Source: Salinarimonas ramus (GTDB lineage: Bacteria > Pseudomonadota > Alphaproteobacteria > Rhizobiales > Beijerinckiaceae). From it: DNA of 64,000 nt. A program made the translations under genes and the position numbers. The notes under the pieces were generated by a model. The model saw only the letters and a list, made by a program, of their open reading frames with translations. It ran no database searches and was not told the DNA's origin. The stretch lies in assembly GCF_014645695.1 (NCBI RefSeq), contig NZ_BMMF01000001.1:372001-436000 (forward strand), read 5' to 3'. Shown here one piece after another: positions 61,783-64,000 of this stretch. Position 1 is the first letter of the stretch, and every line of letters begins with the position of its first letter.

Positions 61783-63222
61783 TCACCCGCCGCCGCGGGC
61801 GAGCCAGTCCTCCATCATCCGGATCTCCTCGCGCTGGTGGGCGAGGATCTCGCGGGCGAGCGCGCGGATCTCCGGGTCGTCGCCGTGCTCGAGCACGATC
61901 TCGGCCATCTCCACCGCGCCGAGGTGATGGGGAATCATGCCGCGCACGAAATCCTCGTCGACGTCGCCCGAGGGGTCGAGCACCATCGACTCGTGCATGC
62001 GCTCGTTCGCCTGCGCGAACAGAGCGGCGGCGGGATCGACGCTCTCCGCGACGCCGGCGGTGGAATCCACGTCGTGCGCCTGCGGCTCGATGGGCGCCAC
62101 CGAGCCGTGGGGGTGCTCGGCATTGGGGGCGTGGGTCGCGATCTGCGCGCCGGGAGCGGGCTCGTAGCCCTGGCCGTAGAAGGCGAAGTGCAGGCCCCAA
62201 TAGCCGACCACCATGACGACGAGCGCCGTCGCGAGCCCCGCGGGCACGCCGGCCAGACGGCGCTTGAGGGCGGGCACGAAGTGCACCTGCCGCTCGTGAT
62301 CGGCCGCGATGACGAGGATCACCGCCATGATCAGCGCGTGCCCGACGAGGTCGATGCGTCCGAACGGGTAGACGGCTGCGGTGAAGATCACGAGGAGCGC
62401 GAGCGCCGAGAGGCGGCGCACGAGCGGCGTCCAGATCAGCCCGAAGCCCAGCGTGAACTCGGCGATGCCGGCCATGGGGATGAACACGTCGCGCGGCAGG
62501 CCGAAGGTGAGGAAGGGGCGCTCCTCCACGAGGGGATAGAACCAGTCCGGATAGGCGAACTTCTCGAGGCTCGACCACATCAGCGCGATCGCCACCGCCC
62601 AGCGCAGCGTCTCGAAGCGATGGCGCCGAAAGCGCTCGTTCTCGGACGAGGCGAGGACGAGATAGCCCGCGACCCCCAGCCCGAGCGCCAGGTAGTCGAG
62701 GAGGTGGAAGAAGTCGTAATCGCGCAGCGCCACGAGCCACAGCCCGACGATGCCCGCGGCGGCGATCGGCATCGTCCGGCGCGAGAAGACGCAAGCCGCG
62801 ATGACGAGCTGAGCCCACGAAACCCATTCGCTCGGCGTCTGCAGATCCGGCGTCAGGTAGACGCCGCCCACCGCGAACACGGCGATGAAGAAGCCGCCGA
62901 TGCACACGCGCATGAAATCGTCGAGGCGCCGATGCAGCGGATCGCTCGCCCGATCGAGGGCGGCGAGAACCGGCTCGCCGAGCCGGGAGCGCTCGACGGC
63001 GCGGGTCGCCAGGAAGAAGGCGAGGACGAGCGCGATGCCGGTCCAGAACCAGACGTTCGTCAGCGTAGCCTCGATCGGCTGCGGCGCGGCGTCGACGATG
63101 TAGGGCGCAAACCACTTCACGTGCGCCTGCGCCGGCACGGGAACGAGCGATGCGGCGGCGAACGCCACGCCGGCGATCGCGAGGGCGGCGGCCGACATCC
63201 TGTCGGCGATCGGGCGGCCCAT
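61783..63222 (-). CDS. DoxX-like membrane protein fused to a DUF305 domain
   Basis: 479-aa inner-membrane protein. A signal-like segment, an early HVKWFAPY loop and about nine to ten helices of DoxX character (about 50-350) lead to a soluble C-terminal DUF305 four-helix domain (about 400-479) with ANERMHESMVL, GMIPHHLGAVEMAEIVLEHG and QREEIRMMEDWL. The His and Met positions are those that bind copper or heme-type metals in DUF305 proteins. GGAGG 5 bases before ATG 63222 sets the start. Next to a truncated hemoglobin and an NsrR-like gene, it may serve respiratory or metal stress; the function is unproven. Confidence 0.85.
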   Translation of the reverse strand: MGRPIADRMSAAALAIAGVAFAAASLVPVPAQAHVKWFAPYIVDAAPQPIEATLTNVWFWTGIALVLAFFLATRAVERSRLGEPVLAALDRASDPLHRRLDDFMRVCIGGFFIAVFAVGGVYLTPDLQTPSEWVSWAQLVIAACVFSRRTMPIAAAGIVGLWLVALRDYDFFHLLDYLALGLGVAGYLVLASSENERFRRHRFETLRWAVAIALMWSSLEKFAYPDWFYPLVEERPFLTFGLPRDVFIPMAGIAEFTLGFGLIWTPLVRRLSALALLVIFTAAVYPFGRIDLVGHALIMAVILVIAADHERQVHFVPALKRRLAGVPAGLATALVVMVVGYWGLHFAFYGQGYEPAPGAQIATHAPNAEHPHGSVAPIEPQAHDVDSTAGVAESVDPAAALFAQANERMHESMVLDPSGDVDEDFVRGMIPHHLGAVEMAEIVLEHGDDPEIRALAREILAHQREEIRMMEDWLARGGG

Positions 63223-63314
63223 CACGGCCTCCTCTCTTCTCGGCGCGGCCGTGCGGATGCGGCCGGCCACTCGTCTCGACGATCGGGCGAAAGGCTCCGC
63301 ACGCCCGAGATTCT

Positions 63315-63749
63315 TCACGCGGGCAGGGAAAGCGCCTTCGGCCCGACCCCGAGCCCGATCATCAGGCTCCCCGCGATGCGCTCGGCGCGGTCGACGAGAA
63401 AGGCCGCCGCGCCCGGCGTGCAGACCTCGCGCGCGGTCTCCTCGAAGAGCGCGAGCCAGCGGGCGAACGCCGCCTCGTCGAGCGCCATGCCGGCATGGGC
63501 GACCTGCGGCTTGCCGTCGTAGCGGGCCGTGCCGCAGGCGATCGCCGACCAGAAGTCGACCATCTTGGCGAGGTGCGGCTCCCATCGCCCGGCGAGGCGC
63601 GGCGCGAAGATCGGACCGAGCACCGGGTCCGCCCGCACCCGCGCATAGAAGGCGTGGACGAGCCGCTCGACATCCGCCTCCGCGATCGACGCGCGCGGCT
63701 CGACGAGCCGGACGCAGGCACGGGTGGCGGTCTCGCGATGTGCGTTCAT
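63315..63749 (-). CDS. Group III truncated hemoglobin
   Basis: 144-aa heme protein of the compact 2/2 globin fold. The group III pattern is seen in FYARVRADPVLGPIFAPRL, MVDFWSAIACGTARYDGKPQ and AHAGMALDEAAFARWLALFE, where the His of AHAG aligns with the proximal heme ligand. Group III members are linked to NO, peroxynitrite and oxygen handling. It is divergent from the Rrf2-type regulator and 92 bp ahead of the DoxX/DUF305 gene on the same strand. Confidence 0.9.
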   Translation of the reverse strand: MNAHRETATRACVRLVEPRASIAEADVERLVHAFYARVRADPVLGPIFAPRLAGRWEPHLAKMVDFWSAIACGTARYDGKPQVAHAGMALDEAAFARWLALFEETAREVCTPGAAAFLVDRAERIAGSLMIGLGVGPKALSLPA

Positions 63750-63802
63750 GGCGCGCTCCGAAAGAGGTGCTTGCGATACCCCTTTCCTCTACGCCCATGA
63801 TT

Positions 63803-63821
63803 CAGGTATTGTCGATACCTG
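63803..63821. promoter_or_regulatory. Dyad operator between hemoglobin and Rrf2 genes
   Basis: CAGGTATTGTCGATACCTG is a perfect 7-bp inverted repeat with a 5-base spacer, centred in the 103-bp divergent gap. A half-site GCGATACC recurs at 63773-63780. Rrf2-family regulators bind dyads of this size; control of both genes by the adjacent Rrf2 protein is inferred. Confidence 0.6.
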
Positions 63822-63852
63822 TTTTCCCGTAGGCCAGGAACGGAGCCGCCGC

Positions 63853-64000
63853 ATGAAGCTGACCGTGCACACGGACTACGCCCTGCGGGTGCTGATGACG
63901 CTCGCGGTGCTCGACGAGCGGATCGTCACGATCGAGGAGCTGGCACGCCGCCATCGCATCTCGGAGAACCACCTGCGCAAGGTGGCGCAGACGCTGATCC
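63853..64000 (+). CDS. Rrf2-family regulator, NsrR-like (5' part only)
   Basis: The first 49 codons are present: MKLTVHTDYALRVLMTLAVL, then a winged helix-turn-helix (IEELARRHRISENHLRKVAQ). The start and the recognition helix with NHLRKV match the NsrR subgroup, repressors that sense NO through an iron-sulfur cluster. The cluster-binding cysteines of the family lie further on, outside the window, so NsrR identity is provisional. Confidence 0.85.
   Translation, partial: MKLTVHTDYALRVLMTLAVLDERIVTIEELARRHRISENHLRKVAQTLI

Noticed and set aside
1-64000. tRNA, rRNA or riboswitch genes
   Set aside because: I saw no cloverleaf with a conserved T-loop, no rRNA sequence and no riboswitch core; a dedicated covariance search was not possible.

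Overview
The window is a very GC-rich, gene-dense stretch of an alphaproteobacterial chromosome. Operon style, family content (Bug/TctC, TRAP, DUF849, RraA, polyol-type ABC genes) and a mosaic palindromic intergenic repeat point to Hyphomicrobiales (Rhizobiales), perhaps near Salinarimonas, Methylobacterium or Bosea; this placement is inference. I find 62 protein genes (two cut by the window ends), no tRNA, rRNA, CRISPR array, prophage or transposase gene.

Layout. 1-2921: polysaccharide genes (MraY/WecA-family glycosyltransferase, partial; CapD/WbpM-type nucleotide-sugar epimerase/dehydratase). 3075-8553: oligopeptide-type ABC importer 1 with a fused double ATPase. 8604-9641: LacI regulator. 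9810-17288: sugar/polyol ABC importer with two permeases, two ATPases, a 62-aa membrane protein and a single-chain dihydroxyacetone kinase. 17317-19773 (minus): a 50-aa membrane protein, FAH-family hydrolase, RraA-like protein and GntR regulator, divergent from 20003-24794: a tripartite tricarboxylate (Tct) importer, LigK-like aldolase and 2-hydroxyacid dehydrogenase. 24773-32102 (minus): a catabolic operon of BKACE, TRAP importer, RidA, single-chain E1 alpha-beta dehydrogenase and HpaI-type aldolase, divergent from a PAS-LuxR regulator. 33050-42122 (minus): a branched-chain-type ABC importer with a third, signature-less ATPase plus cupin, Gfo/Idh, SDR and aldehyde dehydrogenase, divergent from an RpiR regulator. 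43372-50820 (minus): RpiR regulator, peptide-type importer 2 and an alpha/beta hydrolase. 50979-58729: SDR (minus), FAD amine/amino-acid oxidoreductase and peptide-type importer 3. 58753-61544 (minus): a second TRAP importer. 61783-64000: DoxX/DUF305 fusion, group III truncated hemoglobin and the start of an NsrR-like Rrf2 regulator.

The window is therefore a nutrient-uptake island: eight complete binding-protein-dependent importers (four ABC classes counting three peptide-type systems, one Tct, two TRAP), most with their own regulator and one to several catabolic enzymes. Regulation can be read from the DNA in several places: a near-repeated LacI-type operator, a PdhR-type ATTGGT-N3-ACCAAT array, a CATATG direct repeat, and an Rrf2 dyad. 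Three copies of one long nested palindromic repeat lie inside transport operons; two of them separate a binding-protein gene from its permease gene, and one supplies the permease ribosome binding site.
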